NCBI GenBank assembly: GCA_002364325.1 | Contig: DEXV01000002.1 | Location: 1-64,000, forward strand | Direction: 5' to 3' | DNA: 64,000 bases | Source: Gillisia sp. UBA3175 | Lineage (GTDB): Bacteria; Bacteroidota; Bacteroidia; Flavobacteriales; Flavobacteriaceae | Shown: positions 1-9,223 of the stretch, piece after piece | Position numbering within the stretch: position 1 is the stretch's first letter | Layout: each line of letters starts with the position of its first letter | Notes under the pieces: generated by a model | What the model saw: the letters and a program-made list of their open reading frames with translations, nothing else | What the model was told of the DNA's origin: nothing | Database searches by the model: none | Program-made: the position numbers and the translations under genes

Positions 1-111
1 TTTCTTCTCCACAAGCTTTTACTTAAGTATTTTTTAAAATAATTTTAAGAAATTCTTAAGGCTTTGAATACTCGTGAGTTACAATAGAATTATTTTTTGG
101 CTTTTTGGAGG

Positions 112-245
112 GAGGAAGGACTTTTTGAATACTAAAGGCCGTCGGTGAAGGCGCGTTAGGGATTGAAGCGGTAGCTCCCGATTGCTATCGGGACTACAAG
201 TATAAAGCCCGACCCCGACTATAAGGAGGGGAAACGCCCTAATTG
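112..245 (+). ncRNA. Candidate structured RNA element
   Basis: Several nested helices can be read here. GTTAGGG at 155-161 pairs with CCCTAAT at 237-243 and closes the element. Inside it a long hairpin pairs GTAG and TCCCGAT (171-182, one bulged C) with ATCGGGA and CTAC (187-197) around a TGCT loop. A further hairpin pairs CCCC at 213-216 with GGGG at 228-231. The element is much more GC-rich than its flanks. From memory it resembles an intergenic element widespread in Flavobacteria, possibly the Flavo-1 RNA class, but I could not check this. It lies downstream of the DUF4294 gene, which is on the other strand. The strand is chosen by analogy and is uncertain. Confidence 0.5.
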
Positions 246-277
246 TATTAGAAATTTTACAGGAAGAAAGTTTAAAT

Positions 278-946
278 CTACCTACGTACCCACTTATTTG
301 TGAGTTCCTTGAAATTAAAATCTAGCCGACTTGGCTGTGGCTCTAAAATATTGGACTGGAAAGAGCGCTGGAGGATATCTTCTATTAAATAATCTTCTTG
401 ACGAGATGCTGGAAGGTATTCTTCTTTTAAAGAAATATCGAACATACTTGCTGTGGAATTATACCAGAATGCACGCCAGCCACTTTTTAGATCTTTAATA
501 AGACTATAAGCAGTAACCCCGGTTTGTCTATGGATAAGTTTCACCAAGATCTGTCCTTCTGTACGGGTCAATTTTTTAAGTTCGGCAGAAAATTGATCTT
601 CAATATAGTTTTGAACGATCTTTGTATATTTTTTTCTATCTCTTTTGGATTTGATTTGATCTAACCGAGACTGCAGTTCTAATAATCTTTCTGAGGCTAA
701 TTTGGCATATGGATATACCTTTCTTGTCTTTCTTCTTAATATAAGGTACTTCCTTCTGTCCAGATCTGATTTGAATTTTACTTTCCCTAACACCAGAACT
801 TCATCCAGATCTATCATCTCCCGCATCACCGTATCTCCTTCTATAATAAAAAATTCATACTGGATAGTATCTGAAGTGGGTTCTACCGTTTGGCTCCAGA
901 CATTTCCAATAACAAAAAAAAGAATAATTAAAATTCGTGTGCTCAA
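278..946 (-). CDS. DUF4294 family secreted protein
   Basis: A 222-residue protein with an N-terminal signal peptide (residues 1-18, ending in Trp-Ser-Gln). The mature part is rich in Lys and Arg, with a predicted helical stretch around residues 65-110 that includes the RRKTRKVYPYAKLA region, followed by the conserved section with TRTEGQILVKLIHRQTG and SGWRAFWYNS. These are the hallmarks of DUF4294, a Bacteroidota-specific envelope family of unknown function. The start is TTG at 946, which gives the best signal peptide. It is transcribed divergently from the M42 peptidase gene, an arrangement I recall from other flavobacteria. No catalytic motif is visible, so no function is proposed. Confidence 0.8.
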   Translation of the reverse strand: MSTRILIILFFVIGNVWSQTVEPTSDTIQYEFFIIEGDTVMREMIDLDEVLVLGKVKFKSDLDRRKYLILRRKTRKVYPYAKLASERLLELQSRLDQIKSKRDRKKYTKIVQNYIEDQFSAELKKLTRTEGQILVKLIHRQTGVTAYSLIKDLKSGWRAFWYNSTASMFDISLKEEYLPASRQEDYLIEDILQRSFQSNILEPQPSRLDFNFKELTNKWVRR

Positions 947-989
947 AGTTTACATTGTTTTATTGAACATTTTGTTACTAAAACCATTC

Positions 990-997
990 CAAATTTA
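990..997 (-). promoter_or_regulatory. Putative -7 box for the DUF4294 gene
   Basis: On the minus strand this reads TAAATTTG, a full match to the Bacteroidota TAnnTTTG -7 element. It lies about 44 bases upstream of the TTG start, giving a predicted leader of roughly 38 nt. No convincing TTG box is seen at the expected distance upstream, so the call is moderate. Confidence 0.4.
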
Positions 998-1145
998 CGA
1001 TTAATGCATTTGCAGAAGATTTAATTCTTATTAAATTCGTGCTAAATATGTGTAGAATTCCATACTATTAACTTATACTACAAAAATTAAGGCTTTTCAA
1101 TACGATATTTAGTGTTGAAAATGCATGTTATCTAATAAAATTAAT

Positions 1146-2234
1146 ATGAAGAATAAAGAGTTACTTGACAAGAAATCCATGGAGTTTTTGGAAAAATATC
1201 TAAATAATGCCTCCCCTACTGGTTATGAATGGGAAGGACAAAAAATTTGGATGGATTATCTAAAACCGTATGTAGATGAATTTATAACGGATACTTACGG
1301 AACGGCGGTAGGAGTAATAAACCCAAAGGCAAAATTTAAAGTAGTAATAGAAGGACACGCGGATGAGATATCATGGTATGTAAATTATATTTCTGACGAT
1401 GGACTTATATATGTAATAAGAAATGGTGGAAGCGATCACCAGATCGCTCCATCAAAGCGAGTGAACATTCATACTAAGAATGGAATTGTAAAAGGTGTTT
1501 TTGGATGGCCTGCAATTCATACTAGAAATAAAGAAAAGGAAGAGTCTCCAAAATTAGACAATATAACCATAGATGTTGGTTGTACTTCAAAAACTGAGGT
1601 TGATGAGTTAGGCGTTCATGTTGGTTGCGTTATCACTTATCCAGATGAATTTTTTATTCTAAATGACAATAAGTTTGTTTGTAGAGCATTGGATAACAGA
1701 ATTGGTGGTTTCATGATCGCTCAAGTTGCAAGACTTATAAAGGAGAATAAAAAGAAATTACCTTTCGGATTATACATTATAAACTCAGTCCAAGAGGAAA
1801 TAGGTTTGCGAGGAGCAGAAATGATCACTCAACGAATTAAACCAAACGTAGCCATTGTTACAGATGTTACTCATGATACTACCACTCCTATGATCGATAA
1901 GAAAGTTAATGGTTATGCTAAGATTGGGGAAGGTCCAGTGATATCCTACGCTCCTGCTGTTCAAAATAAATTACGTGAATTGCTTATAGATACTGCAGTT
2001 AAGAAGGAAATTCCTTTTCAGCGAAACGCATCTTCAAGAATGACAGGTACAGATACCGATGCCTTTGCTTATAGTAATGGTGGTGTAGCTTCAGCCTTGA
2101 TCTCTTTGCCACTTCGATACATGCATACTACGGTAGAAATGGTACATAAGGACGATGTAGAGAATGTTATTAAGCTTATCTATGAGAGTTTATTGAATAT
2201 TAAAGACGGAGATACTTTTAGCTATTTTGAATAG
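1146..2234 (+). CDS. M42 family metallopeptidase
   Basis: A 362-residue cytoplasmic di-zinc aminopeptidase of the M42 family (glutamyl aminopeptidase / deblocking aminopeptidase / FrvX-like). It would remove N-terminal residues from peptides as part of peptide turnover. Visible family landmarks are the first metal-ligand histidine in VIEGHADEI, the bridging aspartate region in RALDNRIGG, the catalytic glutamates in VQEEIGLRGAE, the TDVTHDT segment, and the C-terminal ligand histidine in MHTTVEMVH. Length is normal. A second in-frame ATG lies at 1125; I chose 1146 because it places MKNKELLDKK at the N-terminus, as I remember for family members. A strong hairpin terminator follows the stop. Function is confident; substrate preference is not. 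Confidence 0.9.
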   Translation: MKNKELLDKKSMEFLEKYLNNASPTGYEWEGQKIWMDYLKPYVDEFITDTYGTAVGVINPKAKFKVVIEGHADEISWYVNYISDDGLIYVIRNGGSDHQIAPSKRVNIHTKNGIVKGVFGWPAIHTRNKEKEESPKLDNITIDVGCTSKTEVDELGVHVGCVITYPDEFFILNDNKFVCRALDNRIGGFMIAQVARLIKENKKKLPFGLYIINSVQEEIGLRGAEMITQRIKPNVAIVTDVTHDTTTPMIDKKVNGYAKIGEGPVISYAPAVQNKLRELLIDTAVKKEIPFQRNASSRMTGTDTDAFAYSNGGVASALISLPLRYMHTTVEMVHKDDVENVIKLIYESLLNIKDGDTFSYFE

Positions 2235-2261
2235 TTAAAAACTACTCACTATTTTATAAAG

Positions 2262-2302
2262 ATCGGTTACTTCTTATCAATTGAAGTAGCCGATTTTTTT
2301 TT
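2262..2302 (+). terminator. Rho-independent terminator after the M42 peptidase gene
   Basis: ATCGGTTACTTC (2262-2273) pairs with GAAGTAGCCGAT (2283-2294) over 12 bp with one G-T wobble and a 9-base loop, followed directly by a run of T to 2302. It sits 28 bases after the stop codon. Confidence 0.85.
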
Positions 2303-2369
2303 GTTTAATTTTTCACAAATAATTATTATATGTTGATTTGGAATCGGTTTATCTTTAAATAAAAAAGCG

Positions 2370-3449
2370 ATGACCTTGACGAGCAATGAAATTGACAATC
2401 TAATAAATGATCCAGAACAGGCAGCTAGCATTGCAAATCTTATCTATATCTCTGAAGCCAATCTTAGTGTAGCTAGAAAAAAGCGTGGGCGTGGATATAC
2501 TTATAATAGAAATGGAAAGAAGATCGTAGCTGGAAGCGAATTAGATAGATATAAAAGTTTAGTAATTCCCCCAGCATGGAGAAATGTTAGAATATCCCAT
2601 CTAGCAAATGGACATCTTCAAGTGGTTGGATTGGATGAAAAAAGCCGAAAACAATATATGTATCATCCAACTTGGTCTGAGTTACGGAATAAGACCAAAT
2701 TCTTTAAGATGATCTCCTTTGGAAAAGCTTTGCCTAGGATTAGAAAAAAGGTAGATGAAGACATAGATCAACCAAAAATGAACCAGCGTAAGATACTTGC
2801 ATTGGTTATAAGATTAATGGAAGAAACCCATATTAGAGTGGGAAATGAATATTATGCTAAAAATAATAAAACCTATGGACTAAGCACCCTTAGAACCCGG
2901 CATGTAAAAACATCTAAAAGCAATATGAAATTTGAGTTTCTCGGCAAAAAAGGGAAAGAGCATTGCGTAACTATCACTAATAAAAAACTTATCAAATTAG
3001 TTAATCAGTGTGAAGAAATTCCTGGATGGGAACTTTTTAAGTTTTATGATGAGTTTGGAGAAAAGCAAAGGGTAGATAGTGCCATGATAAACAATTACAT
3101 CCAAGAAATTAGCGGAAATAATTTTACCGCAAAAGATTTTAGAACTTGGGCAGCTTCAAAAATTTACTTTGAAACCTTATTTGAAATTGGTTATTTGGAA
3201 GATGAAAAAGAAAATAGTAAAGCGATATTAACGGCTATTGATGCTGCAGCAAATGGTTTGGGAAATACTCGTTCGGTTTGCAGGAGTTATTACATACATC
3301 CATTTATTACAGAAAATTATGAAAATGGAAGTATTGTGCCTTACTTCGCGAAAGTAAAAAGCATAAATGAGGAAAATACAATTTCTCTTTCAAGTTCAGA
3401 AAAGGTACTGTTAAAAATGATAAGTGAATATCAAATAGAACTTCGTTGA
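2370..3449 (+). CDS. DNA topoisomerase IB (poxvirus/bacterial type)
   Basis: A 359-residue type IB topoisomerase that relaxes supercoils by nicking one strand through a 3'-phosphotyrosyl link. The N-terminal domain contains VIPPAWRNVRIS and HLQVVGLDEKSRKQYMYHP, typical of the family. The catalytic domain carries an arginine in ETHIRVGNEYY, the conserved stretch STLRTRHVK, a second arginine in AKDFRTWAASK, and the active-site tyrosine in CRSYYIHP near residue 310. Length matches the small bacterial/viral class. The gene stands alone between two terminators. In bacteria this enzyme is accessory and patchily distributed; its physiological role is not shown by context. Confidence 0.92.
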   Translation: MTLTSNEIDNLINDPEQAASIANLIYISEANLSVARKKRGRGYTYNRNGKKIVAGSELDRYKSLVIPPAWRNVRISHLANGHLQVVGLDEKSRKQYMYHPTWSELRNKTKFFKMISFGKALPRIRKKVDEDIDQPKMNQRKILALVIRLMEETHIRVGNEYYAKNNKTYGLSTLRTRHVKTSKSNMKFEFLGKKGKEHCVTITNKKLIKLVNQCEEIPGWELFKFYDEFGEKQRVDSAMINNYIQEISGNNFTAKDFRTWAASKIYFETLFEIGYLEDEKENSKAILTAIDAAANGLGNTRSVCRSYYIHPFITENYENGSIVPYFAKVKSINEENTISLSSSEKVLLKMISEYQIELR

Positions 3450-3478
3450 GTTTTATCTGATATCCCAAAAAATAAAAA

Positions 3479-3502
3479 AAGAGCCAAAATGGCTCTTTTT
3501 TT
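3479..3502. terminator. Bidirectional terminator
   Basis: AGAGCCA (3480-3486) pairs perfectly with TGGCTCT (3490-3496) around an AAA loop. An A-run precedes the hairpin and a T-run follows it, so it can serve both the topoisomerase gene on the plus strand and the 3531-4205 gene on the minus strand. Confidence 0.85.
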
Positions 3503-3530
3503 ATTTTAGATGATACGTTTTATCTCCGCT

Positions 3531-4205
3531 CTATTTTATAGAATCATAATACTTAAGAAGCTTCACGGCATCATCAACTTCTTTAATTTTATTATCCTTC
3601 AAATAAGCATCTATTTTGGAAGAAGTCTTCAACATATTTTTAAAATCTTTTTCTTTAATATTCACTTCTTTAAAATCTTCTCCCTTTAAGCTCAAATAAT
3701 ATTTAATATTTGTTGACATGGAAGCAGGTTTGGCTTCGCCATAACCAGTTTTAGCAGGTTGTGCTTTAGAAACTTTAACGAAAGGTTTTCCTATAAATTT
3801 AATATTTTCACTTTCATAATAATTTGCCACAAACCCCTTTTCAAAACCTTTACCTGGAATTTTAAAATCCCCTAGTTCATACGTGTAATTTTTCAAACGA
3901 TAACTATATTTTTGTTCTCTAGGCAACAAATAAGATTCTTCTTGATTCGGTACAACTTTCACCTCTACTTGATCATCTTTCACATTATATCTAAAATATG
4001 CATTTTGCTTTTTTTCTCCGTTCTCATAAATAAGACCTGGCATGAACTTTTGCTCAAGATATGGCGTTCCTACAATATCTTTATCCGAATTTCCTGTCAT
4101 TTGAATTAACATAGCAAAATTTATTTCTTCCAAAGGATCATTTTGTGCGACTAAAGAAGATGTAACTAATACCATAAAATAAATGGAAACAATAGACTTT
4201 GTCAT
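3531..4205 (-). CDS. Secreted protein of unknown function
   Basis: 224 residues with a signal peptide (roughly residues 1-20, ending in LVAQ). The mature part is rich in Lys, Tyr and Glu, with alternating hydrophobic patterns that suggest beta strands (for example YFRYNVKDDQVEVKVV) and a helical, lysine-rich C-terminus (KIDAYLKDNKIKEVDDAVKLLKYYDS). It is probably periplasmic or loosely outer-membrane associated. There is no lipobox or recognisable enzymatic motif. It is transcribed alone, convergent with topoisomerase IB. I do not recognise the family beyond its resemblance to short Bacteroidota secreted proteins. Confidence 0.7.
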   Translation of the reverse strand: MTKSIVSIYFMVLVTSSLVAQNDPLEEINFAMLIQMTGNSDKDIVGTPYLEQKFMPGLIYENGEKKQNAYFRYNVKDDQVEVKVVPNQEESYLLPREQKYSYRLKNYTYELGDFKIPGKGFEKGFVANYYESENIKFIGKPFVKVSKAQPAKTGYGEAKPASMSTNIKYYLSLKGEDFKEVNIKEKDFKNMLKTSSKIDAYLKDNKIKEVDDAVKLLKYYDSIK

Positions 4206-4360
4206 AATTTTAGATTTAATTAGTAAATTATTTGTCTAAAATTATCATAAATTATACCAAAAAGCATAATTATTTATATATTATAATGAATTAAAATTAA
4301 AAGACTTAACCAAATTAGGCTGGCACAGTTTTAGTAAATTGTAAAATTTGAAGTATAAAT

Positions 4361-5131
4361 ATGCAAAGATTATATTTTTTATTTTTTTTATCATCTGTCA
4401 CAATGCAATCTCAAGAGCAGAAATTAGTGTGGTCTCAAGAATTTAATGATTCAACAATAGATACCGCAGTATGGAATTTTGAAACTGGATTTGGCCATAA
4501 TAACGAGGAACAATATTACACTGCTAGAGAAAAAAACATTTTTATAGAGAATGGAAACTTAATTATTGAGGCAAAAAAAGAAAAATATAACTCTGCCAAA
4601 TACACCTCCGCAAGAATAAATACGAATGGGAAAAAATTGTTTCAATATGGAAGGATTGAGGTTCGGGCTAAATTACCTGAGGGAAAAGGCACTTGGCCAG
4701 CAATTTGGATGTTGGGAGAGAATAGAGAACGTGATGGATATCCTGCATGCGGGGAGATAGATATCATGGAATTTGTTGGTAAGGATCCAGACCACATTCA
4801 TGGAGCTATTCATTATCCGGAATTGGATAATATTAAAATGAATTCATTAACCAAAAAATTCCCCTTACCTAATTCTGAAGACGGATTTCATGTTTATGCT
4901 ATAGATTGGAATGAGCAAAGTATTAGCTATTTTATAGATGATGAACTGTTTTATTGTTTTACAATAGCTAATGCAGAGCGCAAAGGGCGAGATAATATCT
5001 TTCAAAAACCCTTTTATCTGATCATCAATCTAGCTTTGGGAGGAAAATGGGCTGGAAAAATTGACAATAATATTTTGCCAGCCCGATTTTATGTAGATTA
5101 TATAAGGTATTATAAACCTGAGAACATCTAG
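4361..5131 (+). CDS. GH16 family glycoside hydrolase (laminarinase-like)
   Basis: A 256-residue secreted endo-beta-glucanase of glycoside hydrolase family 16. The signal peptide covers about residues 1-17. The catalytic signature EIDIME is at residues 132-137, with nucleophile Glu132, assisting Asp134 and acid/base Glu137. Flanking family elements are the WPAIWML motif just before it and the C-terminal YVDYIRYYK strand. Family knowledge suggests beta-1,3-glucans such as algal laminarin as substrate, which fits a marine flavobacterium, but other GH16 substrates cannot be excluded. There is no carbohydrate-binding module or sorting domain and no susC/susD neighbours, so this is not part of a polysaccharide utilisation locus here. 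Its stop lies one base from the stop of convergent purC. Confidence 0.92.
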   Translation: MQRLYFLFFLSSVTMQSQEQKLVWSQEFNDSTIDTAVWNFETGFGHNNEEQYYTAREKNIFIENGNLIIEAKKEKYNSAKYTSARINTNGKKLFQYGRIEVRAKLPEGKGTWPAIWMLGENRERDGYPACGEIDIMEFVGKDPDHIHGAIHYPELDNIKMNSLTKKFPLPNSEDGFHVYAIDWNEQSISYFIDDELFYCFTIANAERKGRDNIFQKPFYLIINLALGGKWAGKIDNNILPARFYVDYIRYYKPENI

Positions 5132-5132
5132 T

Positions 5133-6089
5133 TTACTTTTTGCTTTTTAAATAGGCTATTACATTTTTTTCTATTCGATCTTCAATATTAGAAACATCGG
5201 CTTTTATAAAGCTTTCTCCCGTAATTTTTTCGTAGAGCTCTATATATCTTTCTGAAACAGTATCTATATAAGCATCACTCATTTCTGGAACTGTCTGTCC
5301 TTCTAATCCTTGGAAATTATTTTGAATAAGCCATTGTCTTACAAATTCTTTAGAAAGTTGCTTTTGGGGTTCTTCCCTAGCTTGTCTATCTTCATAGCCT
5401 TCAGAATAAAAATATCTAGATGAGTCTGGTGTATGGATTTCATCTATTAGCACTATTTCCCCATCGGCTGTTTTCCCGAATTCATATTTAGTATCTACTA
5501 ATATAAGTCCTCTTGAAGCTGAAATTTCTGTCCCTCTTTTAAAGAGTTTTTGAGTATAATCTTCCAGTACCTCATAATCTTCTTTAAAAACTATTCCTCT
5601 TTTCAAAATAGCATCTTTTGAGATATCCTCATCATGATCGCCCATTTCTGCTTTGGTTGCAGGAGTGATTATAGGATTGGGAAATTTATCATTCTCGATC
5701 ATTCCTTCTGGCATTTCCACCCCACATAATATTCTTTTTCCTGCCTTGTACTCTCTGGCGGCATGACCAGATAAATAACCTCTTATAACCATTTCAACTT
5801 TAAAAGGTTCGCATTTTTTTCCAATAGCTACATTTGGATCTGGAGTGGCTTCTAACCAATTAGGAACTATATCCTTTGTAGCATCCATCATTTGGGTTGC
5901 AATTTGATTCAAAATTTGTCCCTTATATGGGATTCCTTTAGGCATTACAACATCAAATGCAGAAAGTCTATCGGTAGCTATCATCACCAACAGATCATTC
6001 TCTAAATGATAAACTTCACGAACCTTTCCTTTATAAACAGATCGCTGACCAGGAAAATTAAAATTGGTATCTATTATGGTATTATTCAT
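5133..6089 (-). CDS. purC: Phosphoribosylaminoimidazole-succinocarboxamide synthase
   Basis: 318 residues, SAICAR synthetase: condenses CAIR with aspartate using ATP, in de novo purine synthesis. Motifs seen are the N-terminal [10 protein letters not shown] nucleotide loop, the [17 protein letters not shown] segment, [24 protein letters not shown] and the substrate-binding [13 protein letters not shown]. The protein is longer than the E. coli enzyme (237 residues) and has the extended C-terminal half seen in the long subtype common in Bacteroidota. It lies 53 bases downstream of phoH on the same strand and may be co-transcribed with it. No other pur genes are adjacent. Confidence 0.96.
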   Translation of the reverse strand: MNNTIIDTNFNFPGQRSVYKGKVREVYHLENDLLVMIATDRLSAFDVVMPKGIPYKGQILNQIATQMMDATKDIVPNWLEATPDPNVAIGKKCEPFKVEMVIRGYLSGHAAREYKAGKRILCGVEMPEGMIENDKFPNPIITPATKAEMGDHDEDISKDAILKRGIVFKEDYEVLEDYTQKLFKRGTEISASRGLILVDTKYEFGKTADGEIVLIDEIHTPDSSRYFYSEGYEDRQAREEPQKQLSKEFVRQWLIQNNFQGLEGQTVPEMSDAYIDTVSERYIELYEKITGESFIKADVSNIEDRIEKNVIAYLKSKK

Positions 6090-6142
6090 GTATAATTATA
6101 AATCTCGGGGTGGATTAAATTTTATTATTGTAATTAAGGTTT

Positions 6143-7105
6143 TTATACACCGCCTTCGGCAAGTTCCATTTTCTTATAAGCTGCAATAATGCTTTTTACC
6201 AGTCTATGTCTAATCACATCTTTATCATCCAGATAAACCATGCCAATACCTTTGGTGTCATTCAGCACCAGTAAAGCTTCCTTTAAACCAGAAACTGTTC
6301 TTCTTGGTAAATCAATTTGTCCAGGATCTCCAGTGATCAAGAATTTTGCGCTTTTCCCCATTCTGGTTAAGAACATCTTCATCTGGGCATGAGTAGTGTT
6401 TTGAGCTTCATCTAGAATAACAAAAGCATGATCCAAGGTTCTACCGCGCATAAAAGCTAATGGCGCTATTTGGATCACCCCTTTTTCTATGAACATCTCC
6501 AGTTTTTCATGAGGGATCATGTCTCGAAGTGCATCATAAAGAGGCTGCATATATGGATCTAATTTCTCTTTAAGATCTCCTGGTAAAAAACCTAAATTCT
6601 CTCCTGCTTCTACAGCGGGTCTTGTTAGAATTATTTTTTTAACCTGTTTTTCTTTAAGTGCTTTTACTGCCAGCGCAACTCCAGTATAAGTTTTTCCTGT
6701 TCCAGCAGGACCAATAGCGAAGATCATATCATTCTTTGCTGCTAGCTCAACCATCTTACGCTGATTAGCAGTTTGTGCTTTTATAAGCTTTCCTCCTACC
6801 CCATGAACTAAAGTTTGTCCACTTTCTACAGAAGTTGCATATTCTTCTTTCCCATTGCTGGAAAGCACTCGTTCTATTATATTTTCATCTAAGGTATTGT
6901 ACTTTATAAAATGATCCATCAACATAGTGAATCGCCTATCGAACTCCTCCAGCATATCCTCTTCTCCATAGATCATGATCTTGCTACCACGGGCTACGAT
7001 CTTGAGTTTGGGATAATACTTTTTAAGAATTTCTATGTGTTCATTTTGCTGTCCAAAAAATTCTCTTGGACTAATTTCGGAAAGTTCGATAATGAGTTCG
7101 TTCAA
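6143..7105 (-). CDS. phoH: PhoH family ATPase
   Basis: 320 residues. The Walker A motif GPAGTGKT is at residues 132-139 and Walker B FVILDEAQ at about 228-235, followed by the family-typical NTTHAQMKMFLTRMG sensor region and TGDPGQIDLP. The N-terminal 100 residues match the KH-like region of the PhoH/YbeZ branch. Such proteins are cytoplasmic ATPases tied to RNA metabolism and ribosome maturation, often with YbeY, which is not in this window. The gene precedes purC. Upstream is a divergent promoter region shared with the DUF62 gene. Confidence 0.92.
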   Translation of the reverse strand: MNELIIELSEISPREFFGQQNEHIEILKKYYPKLKIVARGSKIMIYGEEDMLEEFDRRFTMLMDHFIKYNTLDENIIERVLSSNGKEEYATSVESGQTLVHGVGGKLIKAQTANQRKMVELAAKNDMIFAIGPAGTGKTYTGVALAVKALKEKQVKKIILTRPAVEAGENLGFLPGDLKEKLDPYMQPLYDALRDMIPHEKLEMFIEKGVIQIAPLAFMRGRTLDHAFVILDEAQNTTHAQMKMFLTRMGKSAKFLITGDPGQIDLPRRTVSGLKEALLVLNDTKGIGMVYLDDKDVIRHRLVKSIIAAYKKMELAEGGV

Positions 7106-7303
7106 AAGCGGTAGGTTTAATGTTAGATATTAAATAATTTTCAGTTTTTACTATAGGAACAATGTAAGATTTAACTTGTTGAAAATTGTCTATTTTTATA
7201 TAAATTTCCTCAGGAATTGGATGAAATAAATTTATCTTCGCCTGTATTACAAACTTACATAAAATAACAAGCTTCACCTTTAAAAAAATATCAACAATTG
7301 CCC

Positions 7304-8137
7304 ATGGCCATAATTACTTTAACGACAGATTTTGGAGAAAAAGATCATTTCGCTGGAGCAGTTAAAGGGACTATCTATTCAGAAATGGATGATGTAAGAA
7401 TTGTTGATATTTCTCATTCTATCTCACCGTTTCATATCACTGAAGCTTCATATATCATTAAAAATGCCTATAAAGCTTTCCCTAAGGGAAGTATTCATAT
7501 TATAGGCATAGATTCAGAACTTACCCCAGAGAATAAGCACGTTGCTATTCTTTTGGACGGACATTATTTTATATGTGCTAATAACGGAATCTTATCTTTG
7601 ATCGCTTCAGAAATAAAGCCAGAGAAGATCGTGGAGATCAACATTCATAACACCGTTGAAACCAACTTTCCTGTAATGGATGTTTTTGTACGAGTTGCTT
7701 GCCATATTGCGCGTGGAGGTACCCTTGAAGTTATTGGTAAGACCATAGAAAAAATTAAGTATCTAAAGGAGATCGAGCCTTATATAAACACCGAAAAGAA
7801 TCAGATAGTCGGGCATGTGTTGTATATAGATAACTACGGAAATGTGGTTACCAACATCACTCGTAAACTTTTTGAGAATGTTGGTAAGGGAAGAGCTTTT
7901 AAAATAAATGCACGCACTGCAAAATTCAATAAGATCTATAAGACCTATAGCGATGGGATAGATTTTAAGCAGGATAAAGAAAAACGTGAGGAAGACGGTA
8001 AAAAATTAGCCATTTTTAATTCGGCAGGTTATATAGAGTTGGCCATATACAAAAGCAATCCTAGCACCGTGGGTAGTGCCTCTACCCTATTTGGTTTAGA
8101 ACTAAGAGATACCGTAACCATAAAATTTGAAGCTTAA
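7304..8137 (+). CDS. SAM hydroxide adenosyltransferase (DUF62 family)
   Basis: 277 residues of the S-adenosyl-L-methionine hydrolase / halogenase-fold family (DUF62). The protein opens with ITLTTDFG, the characteristic N-terminus. Other landmarks are the FICANNGILSLI segment and the C-terminal-domain motif DNYGNVVTNI. Members without the halogenase loop split SAM into adenosine and methionine using water, which is the default expectation here; a true chlorinase or fluorinase is unlikely. I start at ATG 7304 (MAIITLTTDFG) rather than TTG 7298. The stop codon TAA overlaps the ATG of the next gene, indicating translational coupling. Confidence 0.88.
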   Translation: MAIITLTTDFGEKDHFAGAVKGTIYSEMDDVRIVDISHSISPFHITEASYIIKNAYKAFPKGSIHIIGIDSELTPENKHVAILLDGHYFICANNGILSLIASEIKPEKIVEINIHNTVETNFPVMDVFVRVACHIARGGTLEVIGKTIEKIKYLKEIEPYINTEKNQIVGHVLYIDNYGNVVTNITRKLFENVGKGRAFKINARTAKFNKIYKTYSDGIDFKQDKEKREEDGKKLAIFNSAGYIELAIYKSNPSTVGSASTLFGLELRDTVTIKFEA

Positions 8138-8433
8138 TGTTTGTACGTATAGTGAAAATGGGATTTCAGCCAGAAAAAGTCAATACTTTTTTAAATGATT
8201 TTGAGCATGTAAAATCGAAAGTACGAGGTTTTGAAGGTTGTCTTTTTTTAGAACTTTATAGAGACAAAAACAATACAAATCTATTTTTCACGTATAGTTA
8301 CTGGGAAGATGAACAGGCCTTGGAAAATTATCGAAATTCCGATCTTTTTAAAGGCGTTTGGAAGAATACAAAACAATATTTCAATCAGAAACCCGAAGCT
8401 TGGAGCGTAGATAAATTGGTTTCTTTAGAGTAA
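8137..8433 (+). CDS. Antibiotic biosynthesis monooxygenase (ABM) family protein
   Basis: 98 residues with a ferredoxin-like ABM fold: a first strand with MFVRIVKMGF, a helix VNTFLNDFEHVKSKV, then GCLFLELYRDKNNTNLFFTYSYWEDEQ, and a second helix ending FKGVWK. Small proteins of this type form dimeric barrels and range from quinone-oxidising monooxygenases to heme-degrading enzymes; many have no known substrate. Its start shares a base with the stop of the DUF62 gene, and gldF follows after about 50 bases, so the three may form one transcript with gldG. Confidence 0.85.
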   Translation: MFVRIVKMGFQPEKVNTFLNDFEHVKSKVRGFEGCLFLELYRDKNNTNLFFTYSYWEDEQALENYRNSDLFKGVWKNTKQYFNQKPEAWSVDKLVSLE

Positions 8434-8482
8434 CTATTGCAGTAGCTTTTTTTTGAACTAACATTAAAACACCTTACAACAC

Positions 8483-9220
8483 TTGATCGCAATTTTAAAT
8501 AAAGAAATCCAATCCTTTTTCTCCTCACCCATAGGATATTTGGTTGTTGGTATTTTTCTAGTGATCTCCAGTTTATTTTTATTCGTTTTTAACGGGGCAT
8601 ACAACATTTTAGATAATGGATTTGCAGATCTAAAACCATTTTTTGATCTGGCACCTTGGATCTTTATCTTCCTGATCCCAGCGATTACCATGAAAAGTTT
8701 TTCTGAAGAGAAAAAACAAGGGACTATGGAATTGTTGCTCACCAGACCAATTGGTGTTTGGAACTTAGTATGGGGGAAATATTTGGGAGCCCTAATTTTG
8801 GCTTTAATCGCTTTAATCCCTTCCGTGATCTATGTTTTCACTATTTATCAATTAGGAGATCCTGTGGGCAATTTAGATGTTGGTGCAAGCTTGGGTTCCT
8901 ACACTGGTCTATTCTTCTTGGCAGCCACTTATACCGCGATAGGAATATTTGCTTCTGCCCTAACTCAAAACCAGATCACCGCTTTTATAATTGCTGTATT
9001 CCTTAGCTTTATTTGCTTTTTTGCTTTCGAAGGTCTGGCAGATTATAAGATCTTTGGAGATTCTACGTACGGAATTGAATATCTAGGCATCAATTATCAT
9101 TATAAAAGTATGAGCCGAGGAGTTATAGACACTCGGGATATTGTTTATTTTATTAGCCTCATCTTGCTCTTTATATCTCTTTGTTACATTAAAATAAACT
9201 CAAATAAAATTAAAGCTTAG
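8483..9220 (+). CDS. gldF: Gliding-motility ABC transporter permease GldF
   Basis: 245 residues with about six membrane helices. The N-terminus ILNKEIQSFFSSPIGYLVVGIFL, read in parts, is diagnostic of GldF, as is FSEEKKQGTMELLLTRP between the second and third helices. GldF is the permease of the GldAFG transporter-like complex needed for gliding motility in several flavobacteria. The start is TTG at 8483, which gives the normal N-terminus; no upstream ATG fits. gldG follows after three bases. The ATPase gene gldA is not adjacent, which is usual because gldA maps elsewhere. Confidence 0.92.
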   Translation: MIAILNKEIQSFFSSPIGYLVVGIFLVISSLFLFVFNGAYNILDNGFADLKPFFDLAPWIFIFLIPAITMKSFSEEKKQGTMELLLTRPIGVWNLVWGKYLGALILALIALIPSVIYVFTIYQLGDPVGNLDVGASLGSYTGLFFLAATYTAIGIFASALTQNQITAFIIAVFLSFICFFAFEGLADYKIFGDSTYGIEYLGINYHYKSMSRGVIDTRDIVYFISLILLFISLCYIKINSNKIKA

Positions 9221-9223
9221 CCC

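Noticed and set aside
702..1004. Plus-strand frame of 100 codons overlapping the DUF4294 gene
   Set aside because: It lies opposite a signal-peptide protein with clear family features and has no recognisable product of its own.
7071..7277. Short frame between phoH and the DUF62 gene
   Set aside because: It overlaps the phoH start and the divergent promoter region and shows no family features.
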